Part shown: positions 1-10,439 of the stretch, piece by piece
How the letters are laid out: every line of letters starts with the position of its first letter
Position numbering within the stretch: position 1 is the first letter of the stretch
Source of the DNA: Gnetum montanum
Taxonomy: Eukaryota > Streptophyta > Gnetopsida > Gnetales > Gnetaceae
Assembly: GCA_015680685.1 (NCBI GenBank)
Contig: MNCI01017964.1
Coordinates: forward strand, 74,288-138,287
Length of the DNA: 64,000 nt
Reading direction: 5' to 3'
Program-made: the position numbers and the translations under genes
Notes under the pieces: generated by a model
Seen by the model: only the letters and a program-made list of their open reading frames with translations
What the model was told of the DNA's origin: nothing
Database searches by the model: none

Positions 1-778
1 AAGGACAAGGTGGTGTACAGCCCCTTATGTTTTGCATGATTAATGTGACTTGGCAAATCTCATTCCAACTACGGCCTCAAACCAACCACATCCAGTGACT
101 TCGCATCAATACACTTGGCCAAACCATCCTCTTGGAGTAACAAGAATGCATCTCCAAAGAGCCACCACCATTTCGATGAAACAAAGGAGAGAATGGGAAG
201 TGAGAAGGGCCTTAGTTAGAGGGAACATTTTTGGTTCCATAACCAGTGCTTGTAGCCCAAGTTTATTTCGTCTCAGCGGTGTGCTTTGAATTCTCACTTT
301 TCCTTTTTTTTTTATTTTTTGTTTTGTGTTTTGTGTTTTTATGCGTGAGAAACACACCATGCAAAGACTTTTTATTTTTATTGTCTCAACTCCTGAGAAT
401 TGTGTAACATCAGAATAGTAAGAAAACTCAAAGAAGAAAACATTCAAGTACCAAAGAGAATGATCAACACAAATACATAAATTTCCCTTAAAGTCACACC
501 TTTTCAAACCTTGAGTCCTTCCTTAGTTTGAGACATACCCAATCACCGATTCATTCAAGTTCTTATTAAGAAAGGGGATTGTACATTTCCAAGCTAAGAG
601 AGACCATAGAAATTTGTGGATGAATGGATGAAGTGAACTCATTGCCTACCACATCAAAAGAACATACCTTAGTATCAACATCATGGCTTAAAGGTAAAAA
701 CCAAACATTAGCAATCAATAAGAAAACAATTCAAACCATCATTCCAAACACTTATTAGTGACGAACTTACATGGTGGA

Positions 779-803
779 TCACACACACACACACACACAC
801 AAA
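779..803. repeat. CA microsatellite
   Basis: An uninterrupted run of about eleven ca dinucleotides. It is absent at the corresponding place in element B (about 8935), so it arose after the copies diverged. Confidence 0.9.
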
Positions 804-854
804 ATTGGAAAAATTATAACGATGTTGTAAAACAAAAACAAGAAAAGTTAAAGA

Positions 855-975
855 AATTTGCAAAACAAAAACGTGTAAAACAAAAACGTGTAAGACAAAA
901 ATGTGTAAGACAAAAAATGTGTTAAACAAAAACTTGTAAAACAAAAACGTGTAAAAAAATGTGTAAAAAAAAAAA
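855..975. repeat. 15 bp minisatellite in the 3' region of element A
   Basis: Tandem units close to gtaaaacaaaaacgt, about seven copies with small variations. Element B has a shorter, more degenerate A-rich version at about 8985-9070. The repeat is therefore part of the family's 3' region and has changed length between copies. Confidence 0.8.
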
Positions 976-1189
976 CTAAAAAGAACTGAGGGCCCCATAT
1001 GATTAGCATATGTAGCCATCTCCCCCATGACTGAGTTGTAAGGGAGAGATCCGAAATAATGAGCATCTATTTGAATTTCGTAAAAGTGCCCAACTTCTCC
1101 CCATTGATGTTCTTAGATTAAGGGGTGAAAGTTGGCGATGCTCATACTCCAACGTGTCTATGCCTTCGTTGTTAGCATGAGTTTCCTCA

Positions 1190-1860
1190 ATTCATTCCAT
1201 GCATATTTGGTTACTCCTTCTAATAGCTATCATCCACGGGGTGTCTACTACTAGTTATGTGATTGCTACATACAGGCATCTTTGTATTAAGATTTCAAGG
1301 GAACACCTATTACATGGAGGAGATGTTGTGCATTCCTTCATGTCATCACCTGATGAATCACTGTATGTGATGCATGGAACTTTACTCTTCTCGATCTTTC
1401 CATAAATGTTTATCTTAGAGATTTCCAAGGAAAGATCGCAGATCCTAAGGAATGCGTCTACTATGCTTAGCCATGTTCTTCCCATTATAATTGGGAAATC
1501 CCCTTCATTGTTGTTAACTTCAATTACCAGGAAATTAGCTGGGTAGGACCAACCACACATAGTGTTAATGATATCCTCCACAAATCCTAAGGGAATGGTG
1601 ATGGACTAGTCAGCCAGATCCAGTTGGATGTTGCTCTTCTTAAGTTGGGGTAGGTTCCAAGCTTGATACATTTCTCGTGATATTAAATTGACTCTGGAAC
1701 TTAAGTCAAGAAGAGCCCTATGTGGTTCATTTCTAGCAACTTGAAGGTAGATTAAGGGACTCCCAGGCTTAGAGAGTTTCCTGGGAAGGTGGCCTACCTT
1801 GATCTAGTCAGTTATGGTACGCGTTAACATAACCGTATGTGTGCTCTATTGTTGGACTAA
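1190..1860 (-). pseudogene. Retropepsin-like protease remnant, element A
   Basis: The minus-strand translation gives ALLDLSSRVNLISREMYQAW followed downstream by GWSYPANFLVI and GDFPIIMGRTWLS. This is the plant gypsy aspartic-protease pattern, in which the usual D-T/S-G appears as LLDLG or LLDLS. It would release Gag and Pol proteins inside the virus-like particle. It is about 70-75% similar by eye to the protease of element B (12215-12830), which has LLDLGFDVNLI at the same place. The longest open stretch (1255-1581) is only the C-terminal half. Just downstream the sequence jumps to the 3' region because pol is deleted. Stops upstream make this a pseudogene. Confidence 0.75.
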
Positions 1861-1879
1861 GGGGTGCTTTGAAGCATTA

Positions 1880-4340
1880 GATGATGGAGGCATGTACATC
1901 GGCTCAACCGCTTATTGTTGCGATAGTTTCTCTAGGACTTTGGTTCTAAAGAATGATCTTCTCTTTTTATAGTTTTTAGAACCAGTAGCAAGTTGAATAT
2001 TTATAGCTCTCGCAGTGTTACATTGTTGTGGTTGAGTGGGAACTTCCCCTTGCATTGTTGGAGCAGGTTGTATGGGAACTACAGGTGGAAGAGGTGTGGA
2101 TGGAGTTGGAGGATGGGATGAATGTGAGATGTCTCCAGGAGGAGAAGGAGTTCTCTTGAAGTACTCCTGAGCTTGGTAGTAACGTTGGGGAGTAGTGTGA
2201 CCCATGGAGTCACTTGGAGACACCAGCTATTGCACATAGTAACCATAAGGATCGGGCTACCGGTAAGGGTACTATTGTGTTTGCGGTGACATCCCCCATG
2301 ACTATGGGTATTGCCACTGCTAATGTTTTCTGATGGGTTGTGGTGGAATTCCACTTGAATAATACGTTAGTGGTTGGTGGAACTGCCTTAGATTACCTTG
2401 TGGATGAGGTAACCTTCAGGGTGTTTGCCGTTGGTTAAGTCTTGGATTAAGTGCATACACCCCAGACTCCTGTAGATGTGAGATAACTGGGCAACATTCC
2501 TTAGGATGGTCATATTGGTAGATCTCACATCCACCATCATCATCTGTATCAGAGTCCATAGCCTCATCAGAGATAGGAAATTTTCCCTTACCCTTGTTAT
2601 GTGCAAGGCTTGCATTTCTCTGCTTTGTCTTACCTTTGTCGCTACTTCGCTCATCCTTAGACTCTTCTACGATTTTCAAGACACTTTCAAGTCTTGATTC
2701 TAAGGAATCCCACAATTGGTCCATATTAGCCGATACTTCTGTTGTTAATTTTTGGATTGGCAAGGTTTTCCGATTCACCAACTCTTTAAGTGGTGACTCA
2801 TCCTCCTCATCGCAAAATTTCACTCCCTTCTTTCGAAGGGAGGGGTCATGGTTGTATTCTTCCATACTTTCCCTCTTGTGTAGCTCACCTTCCTCTTGTG
2901 CTACTTTTTCCAACAAGCATTGTATCTCATGGGCTCTAAGTTGTGAGAGTCTCCCTTGGGCATAAGTCCCAAGGGTTCTTCTAGTTTCATTCCTTAGCCC
3001 ATCCACGATGTGACGAAGTTGATCCCTCTGAGCGTACCCATGGCCCGGGCAATGATGTAATAATGTGTAATAGTGGGCCATGGCAGCATCCAAGGGTTCA
3101 TGGTTACCTTGCTTCCAGCCTTGGATCTTCTTCCACAAATTGGACACTCTGGAGTACGTCTGATACTTGTCATTGAAAAGTTCTAACATCGTACTCCACC
3201 TCCTGATGGTTTCTGGTTCTAAGGACCAGTACCAACTTTTTTCTTCCTTAATGAGTGTCCTTGGGAACAACTTAAGCTTATGCCATTCATTTTATATATT
3301 TTGCAAGGAACAGGCATCGTGGAATGCCTGTAAATGATGTTGCAGATTTGAGTTGTATCCCCCTTCAAAATGTGGGATATTGTTCATGTCTAAGCATTTG
3401 ATCCGACTATCTTTTAAATGCCTTGTTGGAATTCTAACAACCTCTGTTATGTCAATCATGCTTCAGGTTGCGAGTAGGGCCTCATCATGGTCATCTCTTT
3501 CATGATGCTTGTGATGTCTACGTTGTGATTACCTACTCTCCCTACATCTTTGCCCTTGTCCTTCCTCTCGACCTTCTTGTCGAGGTCTCTCATTTCGTTT
3601 ACCTCCATTCTCACCGTTATGTTCGTGATGGCTATGCCCAGATGTGGAGAGAGAGTGTGAGTGATGTGAAGAAGGGGAAGAAGAAGGGGAACCATCGACA
3701 TGGCGATGTTTCTTGCCTTCTCTTCGGTTGCTTTGGCCTTGATCGTGGTGACGATCTGACTGCCCGTCCTTAGTGTGAGTGGTTGTTCCCTCTATGAATA
3801 GTTGGTGTTCACGGGGATCAGAACTAGTGTTATGGATTTTTGAGCATAGGTTCTGATACCCAGCCTCCTCACCATCGTTAGGAGGGGGAACATCATTTGC
3901 TAAAGAACCCATGATAAGGGGTTCCTCATCTCCTATCTCGCTAAGGATGTGCGGGGCTTTGCCCTTCAGAAGTGTATGTTGACTCTCCTTCCTTAAGTCC
4001 CTCATATGTTGGGCATTTGTGGAATAATAATCTCTCATATCAAAATATTCCACAATGTATTTAGAGTACAACTCTTGCATGCCAATCTGTGACAAGGCAC
4101 GGAAGAGCATGTTAGGGACAGATTGATTTGGAGGTAACACGATGTTACCTTGCAGATCTCTCGACTACAACTATTCATCCTGATGGAGGATGAAAGTAAA
4201 ATCTGGAATATACTCATCAGGATGAGTATAGACTATCTTGTATTGTTTAGGACTTGGATAATGTTGGTTATGTGTTTATGTTGCTGACTGTTTCTTGCAT
4301 TATCCTTAGGTGGTGAATTAGATTTGTGAGAAGAAGACAT
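1880..4340 (-). pseudogene. Gag pseudogene, element A
   Basis: Gag starts at an ATG on the minus strand at 4340 (MSSSHKSNSPP), which matches the Gag starts of element B (28994) and C (33353). Four parts follow. First, an N-terminal charged, Ser/His-rich part (4140-3456). Second, the retrotransposon Gag core (3270-2900), with WYWSLEPETIRRW, GWKQGNHEPLDAAMAHYY, GLRNETRRTLGTYAQGRLS. Third, a basic linker and a short Cys/His cluster, CEIYQYDHPKECCPV, near 2530-2490. Fourth, a Pro/Gln/Tyr-rich tail to about 1900. Gag would form the particle shell. At least two frameshifts and several stops separate the open segments. Confidence 0.85.
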
Positions 4341-4459
4341 GTTTATCGGTGTGCTATTTCACCATTATAAAATTTCTCTTTTGATTAACCTGAAGGTTCG
4401 TGAAGGATCACAACGATGTGAATGATATCTTTATGTTCTATATGGTGCATAAACACTTA

Positions 4460-4478
4460 GTCCCTGGCAATGGCACCA
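4460..4478 (-). other. Primer binding site, element A (tRNA-Asp-like)
   Basis: Read on the minus strand, the 5' LTR ends in CTCATCA, then one base, then TGGTGCCATTGCCAGGGAC. This closely matches the complement of the 3' end of plant tRNA-Asp (TGGCGCCGTTGCCGGGG, as used by Athila-type elements). It primes minus-strand DNA synthesis. Confidence 0.75.
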
Positions 4479-4479
4479 A

Positions 4480-5421
4480 TGATGAGTGGCGGGTATCCCT
4501 ACACTCAACCATACAAATATGAGGGTAGCATGCACGATCTAGTCGAACTCCACAGACTAAGTGCCTAAACACCCCATGGAACACTTGGGGTTAACCATTT
4601 GTTGTCTTCCTAGACTTACTTGTAATTGTCATGGTGTATGGTTAAGGAAGTCTGAGGTATATGATTTTTAAGGTTATTATGTTTTTTTCTATCTTCTACT
4701 CTAAGGGTAAATGGTTGAGAAACTAACTAACTCTAACTAATGAACTAATCTATATTACCTAGTGTCAGCATCCGTTCCCACTTACCGTACACACCTTGAA
4801 CTATGCAACTGTGGCTACCAAACGCTAATCGTTACTAGGATCACCACACGTAACACACATGCTCGAAGTGGTCGTACTAAGGCACCTAATTATCCTAAGC
4901 GTAATAATCATCCATTCCTTGACTATCTGTACACATCCGTAAATGCTCATAGTCAAGTTGTACTCATCCCACGTTCTAGGAGGAAAGGGTGAGAGAGACT
5001 ACTCGCAATGAGCATCTATTCCTTGATTATCCGTACACATTTGTAAATGCTCGTAATCAAGTCGTACTCATTCCGTGTTACGAAAAAAATAAATAAAAAG
5101 TAATAAATCCTATTCCATTTACTACAAGGTTTATCCACAAAGCTTGTATTTATTGCTGTACACAACTTGCATTTAGGTATAATGTTGCTCGAATAAAGAT
5201 CTGTTCACTTGGGGATTCCTACTGCGGGCACATGGAAAATATTCTATCTCTGGAGTGATCAAACTGCCAGAGTTTCCCTACTTCTAGCCTAGGATGATGA
5301 ATAAGGGGAGTGCTACCTCTTATTTATAGATATGGCGGTGGACCGCAATATCGTGTACGCAATATTGCATGGGATGCGATATTGCGACGGTCGCAATATC
5401 GCATGATATTGCGTCTCATCA
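4480..5421 (-). repeat. 5' LTR of element A (942 bp)
   Basis: On the plus strand it runs TGATGAGTGG...GCGTCTCATCA, so both ends carry the inverted TGATGA/TCATCA. It is homologous along its length to the LTRs of element B. The promoter, read on the minus strand, has a palindrome array (5340-5415) directly upstream of a TATA box (complement of cttatttataga, 5319-5330), so U3 is only about 100 bp and R-U5 occupies most of the LTR. It lies next to the primer site at 4460-4478. Confidence 0.85.
5340..5415. promoter_or_regulatory. GCGATATTGC palindrome array, element A LTR
   Basis: Five closely spaced imperfect palindromes such as gcaatatcg, gcaatattgc, gcgatattgc and gcaatatcgc sit immediately upstream of the TATA box in element orientation. 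The same position is occupied by a similar array in the LTRs of B and C. The position suggests an enhancer or operator-like element in U3; function is inferred. Confidence 0.6.
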
Positions 5422-7194
5422 GTAGGGGATGAAAGTTGGCCATCCAAAGGATGGACTCACATTTAATGTTGATGTCTCACTAATTGTTGGGAATCCTTAA
5501 GTATCTTACCAACACGATTCATAAGGGCAAGAAGGACAAGAGCCTATTATGATGAAGATCCACTTACAAATTTTTGATGGCTCAACATTATGAGCAAGTG
5601 AGCCTGATGCTAAATTTTTTATAGGATGGTGGTTGTTGCATTGCATAAACCACTTTAATTGGCCTCATGCTTAGGTAGTAACAACTTCATAAGCATTAAT
5701 AGTTGATAAGGATATTTCTTTTCTTGTTCATATTTGATTACCTAATTGATTCATAGCTTCAAATTGAAATATGGATTTAAATTTAATCCTTTATGGTCCC
5801 CTTCAATTCTTTCTTTTTCCTTTTCTAATACTTTGATGATGGGATTTTATGATTTTCCAAGTTTTCACTTTATTGTAGCATTATGCTATGTGATTATATT
5901 GTTTAAATTTTTTTCCATAGCGTTTGGGCGTTTGGGCAACATTTCATTTTAATGGTTTTTCATTATTTCTTTTTGTTTTAATTTTATTTGAAGTTTTTAA
6001 ATGTTTTCTATTTTATCTTCCTTTATTGAATTTAATTTTAACTCTTTTTGATATATTTAAATTTTTAGACTTTATTTATTTATTTATATTTTAATTTAAT
6101 TTGTTTCTATTTTTTATATTTCTATATTTTAATTTTTTTTAGATTTTTTGTTCAAGCATTAAAAAAAAAGAGGCACATGTCTGCAACTACACTTGGTATG
6201 GTAGTGCACCAAAAGGTGCACCACTATTTTTTAAAAATAAAAATAATTTTAAAAAATTAATAAAATAAAAATATTTTAAAAATAAATAAAAAACTAAAGA
6301 AATTTTATTTATAAATAATAATTAAACTTAATATATATATAATTTGTTCTTCCTCTTCTTGACAGTTTGTCTTGGTNTTTATCATTTAACCTTGATTTTT
6401 ATCATTCTCAATTTTTTTTTCATTTTCTTTCCATTTTTGTTATTTTTGTTGTTGTTCCATTGTTGATAGTACTAATGCTTATTTTCCTTGTCGGAGCTAG
6501 CTGTCTTGTACCTCAATCGTGCATAGGAACAAAATCAGGTATGTATTTTTTTAAAAAAATTATCATAATTTGCATACGTACATGCATTGGAACCCTAACT
6601 ATGATGATGTGTCACATGTTATCCTTGGGTTTTATGCTTTTCATCATCCTTGCTAGCATTTTTTTGCAATGGATGTATAGAATCTAAAGGAACTTGTATG
6701 ATTTTTCAACATTTTCCATAGCAAATCAAGTTCCACCAATTATGTTACATGTCCCAAATGTTATGACCAAATGAATTTGATGAATCTTAAGCCTTCATGG
6801 TGGAACAAGTTAAAAGACAAAGAACACTCAAACTACCAATTAAACCTGATGTAGTTGAATTTTTGTAAGGATGGAGATTTGAAGGCCACAAATCTCATTT
6901 CTGAAATACCAAGTCAAGGACATGTACAACAACAACCACCCCAAATGATCTATTAGTAGATCTCATTGATTTAGGGGATGTCTACAAGAAGGTTGAAGCT
7001 CATGCAACATAATCTCATCAAAGAAAATTGATGTCATGATCAATGCAAACGAGAGAGTAAGTAATCACATTGGGCACAACTGTAGGGGTAAGGACTAATG
7101 TGAAATCAAAGTAGGATTTTTCAAGGATGATGAGCTTAGAGGAGCAATCCTAAAGACATCTAGCATACCGTCAATATACATCAAGCATGATTGG
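5422..7194. other. AT-rich spacer between elements A and B
   Basis: No gene is recognisable. From about 5950 to 6360 the sequence is very T- and A-rich. The open frames here (5746-5952, 6367-6687) are low-complexity hydrophobic translations of poly-T tracts. There is one ambiguous base at 6377. The stretch is the site into which B inserted: the 5 bp before B's LTR is attgg (7190-7194). Confidence 0.6.
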
Positions 7195-8015
7195 TGATGA
7201 GCAGCGAGGTACCCCTACGCTCAACCATATGAATATGAGCATTTCATGCATGGTCTGGTCGAATTCCAAGGACTAAGTGCATATGCACCTTTGTAGAACA
7301 ATAATAGGTTGAGTAATCATTGTCTTCTCAAACTTACTTGTATGTCATGGTTGTATGGTTAAGTAAGCTAGAAGCATATGATTTTTATGGCTTTTATGTG
7401 TTTTATATCTTGCACTAATAAAGAGGGGAGAGAGACATAACTAAGTAACTAATCTAATTTAACTATTCATTAACTAAGTTCTAAGTACTCCTAACACCAA
7501 TATCCATTCCCACTTGCCGTACACATCTTGAACCAATGCAACGCTATTGGGATTACCAAACGCTAATCGTTACTGGGTTACCAAGTGCTACACGCATGCT
7601 CAAAGTGGTCATACTAAGTGTATTTAACTAAGAGAGTTGTAGGGTAGGAGAAATCATTAATTAACTATGAAAGCATTAAATAATAATTAATGCTAATTAA
7701 TCTATTCTTTATGCTGCAAGGTTTATCATAAAGTTCATCTTTATTTTCGTATACAAAGTGTGCTCACGTAGACAATGCTCGAATAAAGATCTGTTCACTC
7801 TATGACTCCTACTGCAGGCACACGGAAATAATTTGAGCTTTAGAGGGAAAATTGGCAAGAGTTTGACTAAGGGACTAATTTCTAACTCTTGAAACCAAAA
7901 GCACCACCTCTTATTTATAGATAAGGAGATAGGACGTGATATCGGATATCTGATATCACATGGTCGATCCGACATCGCAAATGCGATATCGCATACACAA
8001 TATTGCGATTCATCA
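7195..8015 (-). repeat. 3' LTR of element B (821 bp)
   Basis: Plus-strand ends are TGATGAGCAGCG...GCGATTCATCA. It pairs with 29127-29948. The TATA box (complement of cttatttatag, 7911-7922) is followed on its upstream side by palindromes at 7930-8010, including gatatcggatatc and gcgatatcgc. The adjacent 8016-8035 (catggggata on the minus strand) is a weak polypurine-tract candidate. Confidence 0.88.
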
Positions 8016-9093
8016 TATCCCCATGACTGAATGAAAACTTTCCCTTTAGTTCCTTACAAAATATTAGAAAGGTATGGGATTATTGATTGAATGACTATTG
8101 ATGGTGGAATGGGGTGATTGACTCAACATGCCCAGTGAATAGACCAACAATATAATACATGACAACATTAGTGTTCATGACCATAAAAGTGAACACTGTA
8201 CATAAATGACATTTAACCTTATTGGCAGCTGAAAGAGAAGAAGGAGAGAGAGAGAAAAGAATAAGATGTGTTGTTGCTGATGCCAAAATTACACTTTTCG
8301 TTGTTCATCCATAGCCATGCCATCAATCTTGCTCCTTTCATAAATGTTGGTGACTACACCAGGAAGCGAGAAGGGGTCTTAGTTAGAGGGAACCTTCAAG
8401 CATGGGTAACATGTCTTTTCAATGCCATAACTAGTGCATGTAGCCCAAGATCATTATTGTGTTTAAGGGGTGTGTTTTGAATTCTCACTATTTTTATTTT
8501 TTTTCTACGTGAGAACCACATCATGCAAAGACTTATTTTTATGTACTCAACTTTTGGTAATTTGATGAATGATCAAAATGGTGGAAAACCCAAATAAAAA
8601 GCATCCAAGCACTGAAGAGAATAGCCAGTACAAATGCATAGAATCCCTTTGAAGTCGCATCCTTTTCATCCTTTGAGTCTTTCCTTAGTATGAGAAATAC
8701 CCAATCACCAATTCGCTAAAAATTTTATTAAAGAAAGGGACTATATAGTTCCAAGCCAAGGGAGACCATAGGATTTTATGGATGCATGAATGATGTCGAC
8801 TCATTGCTTATTTAATCAAAAGAACCATACCTTAATATCAACATTGTACTTCAAAGGTAAAATCCAAACATTAGTAATCGATATGATATTATTCATACCA
8901 CCATCATGAACACTTATTGGGTGATGAAAAAAATAAAGTAAGCACACAAAGAAATGGTAAAAATATGAACAATGGTGTAAAAAAAAATAAGAAAGATTAA
9001 AGAAATGTGGAAAAAAAAAATGTGTAAAACAAAATAATGCAAAAAAAAAATGTGTACAACAAAAACTTAGAAAGAACTGAGAGCCTTCAATGA
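8016..9093 (-). other. 3' non-coding region of element B
   Basis: Homologous to 1-1063 of element A. It holds a degenerate A-rich repeat at about 8985-9070 and no credible gene. It lies between the integrase end and the 3' LTR. Confidence 0.65.
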
Positions 9094-10400
9094 TTAGCAA
9101 AGATGGCCATCTCCCCCATGACTAAATTGGAAGGAGGAAATCCGAAATAATGAGCAAGGTTGCCCACTTACAAAGGTAGCATATGTTATGGCTAACTTAA
9201 ATTCATGAAAAGGTTTTGTTTGTTGCACATTAACTAACAGTCTCTTATCTAGGCTCTTAGGTTTATATATGGTCATGGCCCATAAAGGAAAAGTTGCATA
9301 GATAATGTAAAGTCCTTCCCACAGTGTTTGAAATTTGGTATGTTGTGACACATGTGTGAGGTTGCAATAGAGAACCTTATCTCTTGGCTGGTACTTGACT
9401 CTCCTAATTTTTAGGTCATGACATTGTTTATTAAATGCCTTGTGCAACTCATTGGATGATAGGGTAGCTAGTCGGTTTTCATATAGCATGTTAAGAGTCA
9501 TTAACCTTTATTTTTGTTCTAGATCGAGGTCAAGGTTGAGGTCACATGCTGTAGCTAGTGTACGGAGCTCAGTTTGGATAGGGAGCATTGGAAGTTTTTC
9601 ATACACTAACTCGTAGCGAGAGTAGCCTACAAGGAGTTTTCACACGAAGTGATATGCCCAAAGAGCATCATTCAATTTAGTGCTCCAATGTCATCTATAT
9701 TTGCTAATAGTTTTGGTCAGTATCTTATTAATCTCCTTGTTAGTGACCTTGGCTTGACCAATTTCTTGGGAGTGGTATGGTTTAGTCAATTTGTGCTCAA
9801 CCCCTAAGCATTGAATTAGCTTTCGAAAAGTTGCACTTGTAAAGTGTGTACCATTATCTGAGATAAGTGTATGCGGCACACCAAACCTATTGACAACTTG
9901 TTGTTGAAAAAATCAGGCAGCTGTAGATGATGTGTAATCTTTAACGGCAGCTACTTTAGCCCATTTTGTTAAGTAGTCTATAAAAACTATGATGTATGCT
10001 TTTCCATTGGACATTGATGTAATGGGCCCCATGAAATTGATTCCCCAAATGTTGAAGGGTTCTTATGGTTAAATCCATTGTTGCAGACCCTCCATTCTAG
10101 TAGTCATTCCACCATCATGTTGACAGTGTTCACAAGATTGGATGAAGTGATGGGTGTCCCGAAACAAGGTAGGCCAATAATACCCTGCAAGCAGGATCTT
10201 AATAGTTGTTCATCTCCTAGCATAGTGACCCCCACAAGAGCCCTCATGAGCATCTTGGAGAACTCTCAGTTGATCTCTATCAAGAACACACCATTGAACC
10301 AAGCCATCAGGACATACTTTGTAAAGTTGTTCATTAATTTCCATAAAGTACTTGGCTCTGTGAAGAAACTATTGTTTCTTCTTAAGGTCTAATTCTTGTG
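9094..10400 (-). pseudogene. Integrase pseudogene, element B
   Basis: Read on the minus strand from about 10400. The N-terminal zinc finger shows a His pair (DAHEGSCGGHYA) and a Cys pair (SCEHCQ). The core follows with WGINFMGPI, LISDNGTHF and PYHSQEIGQAKVTNKEI. The C-terminal part has QPRDKVLYCNL...KFQTLWEGLYIIYATFP, ending near 9094. The family's first catalytic Asp (WGIDFMGP) is Asn here, codon 10036-10038, and the catalytic Glu (GQAE) is Lys, codon 9748-9750. Only the middle Asp remains. Both changes are G to A on the coding strand. With in-frame stops this integrase cannot insert DNA. It would have worked in the nucleus on the element's cDNA. Confidence 0.88.
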
Positions 10401-10439
10401 GTGTTTGTTGGGTAGGGAGATAGTTTAGAATGCTACTGT

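Larger units (their letters stand above)
1..1063 (-). other. 3' non-coding region of element A
   Basis: This segment is alignable with 8020-9155 of element B, for example the 'gcttgtagcccaag' and 'gaattctcac' stretches. It lies between the end of pol and the missing 3' LTR. It contains no supportable coding sequence. The apparent frames on the minus strand here are produced by a 15 bp tandem repeat and a CA run. Confidence 0.7.
1..5421 (-). mobile_element. Element A: partial Ty3/gypsy LTR retrotransposon, pol deleted
   Basis: This element reads right to left: 5' LTR (4480-5421), primer site, gag (about 4340-1880), protease (about 1860-1190), then a 3' non-coding region that runs off the left edge of the window. 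It is the same family as element B, with matching gag, protease, LTR ends and 3' non-coding region. At about position 1064 the alignment to B jumps from B 9155 to about B 12025, so RT, RNase H and integrase (about 2.9 kb) are missing. The 3' LTR must lie left of position 1. Every reading frame is broken by stops or shifts, so the copy is dead. Family assignment (Athila/Tat-like gypsy) rests on the gag type, the LLDL-type protease and the tRNA-Asp-like primer site. Confidence 0.85.

Noticed and set aside
106-507. 133-residue minus-strand open frame
   Set aside because: It falls in the 3' non-coding region of element A, has no motif, and its counterpart in B (about 8300-8700) is not open.
708-1066. 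Overlapping Phe/Leu/Val-rich open frames that look like membrane proteins
   Set aside because: They are translations of the 15 bp minisatellite and the CA run.
6367-6687. Hydrophobic 106-residue frame resembling a membrane protein
   Set aside because: It is made of T-rich low-complexity DNA and includes an ambiguous base; there is no supporting motif.
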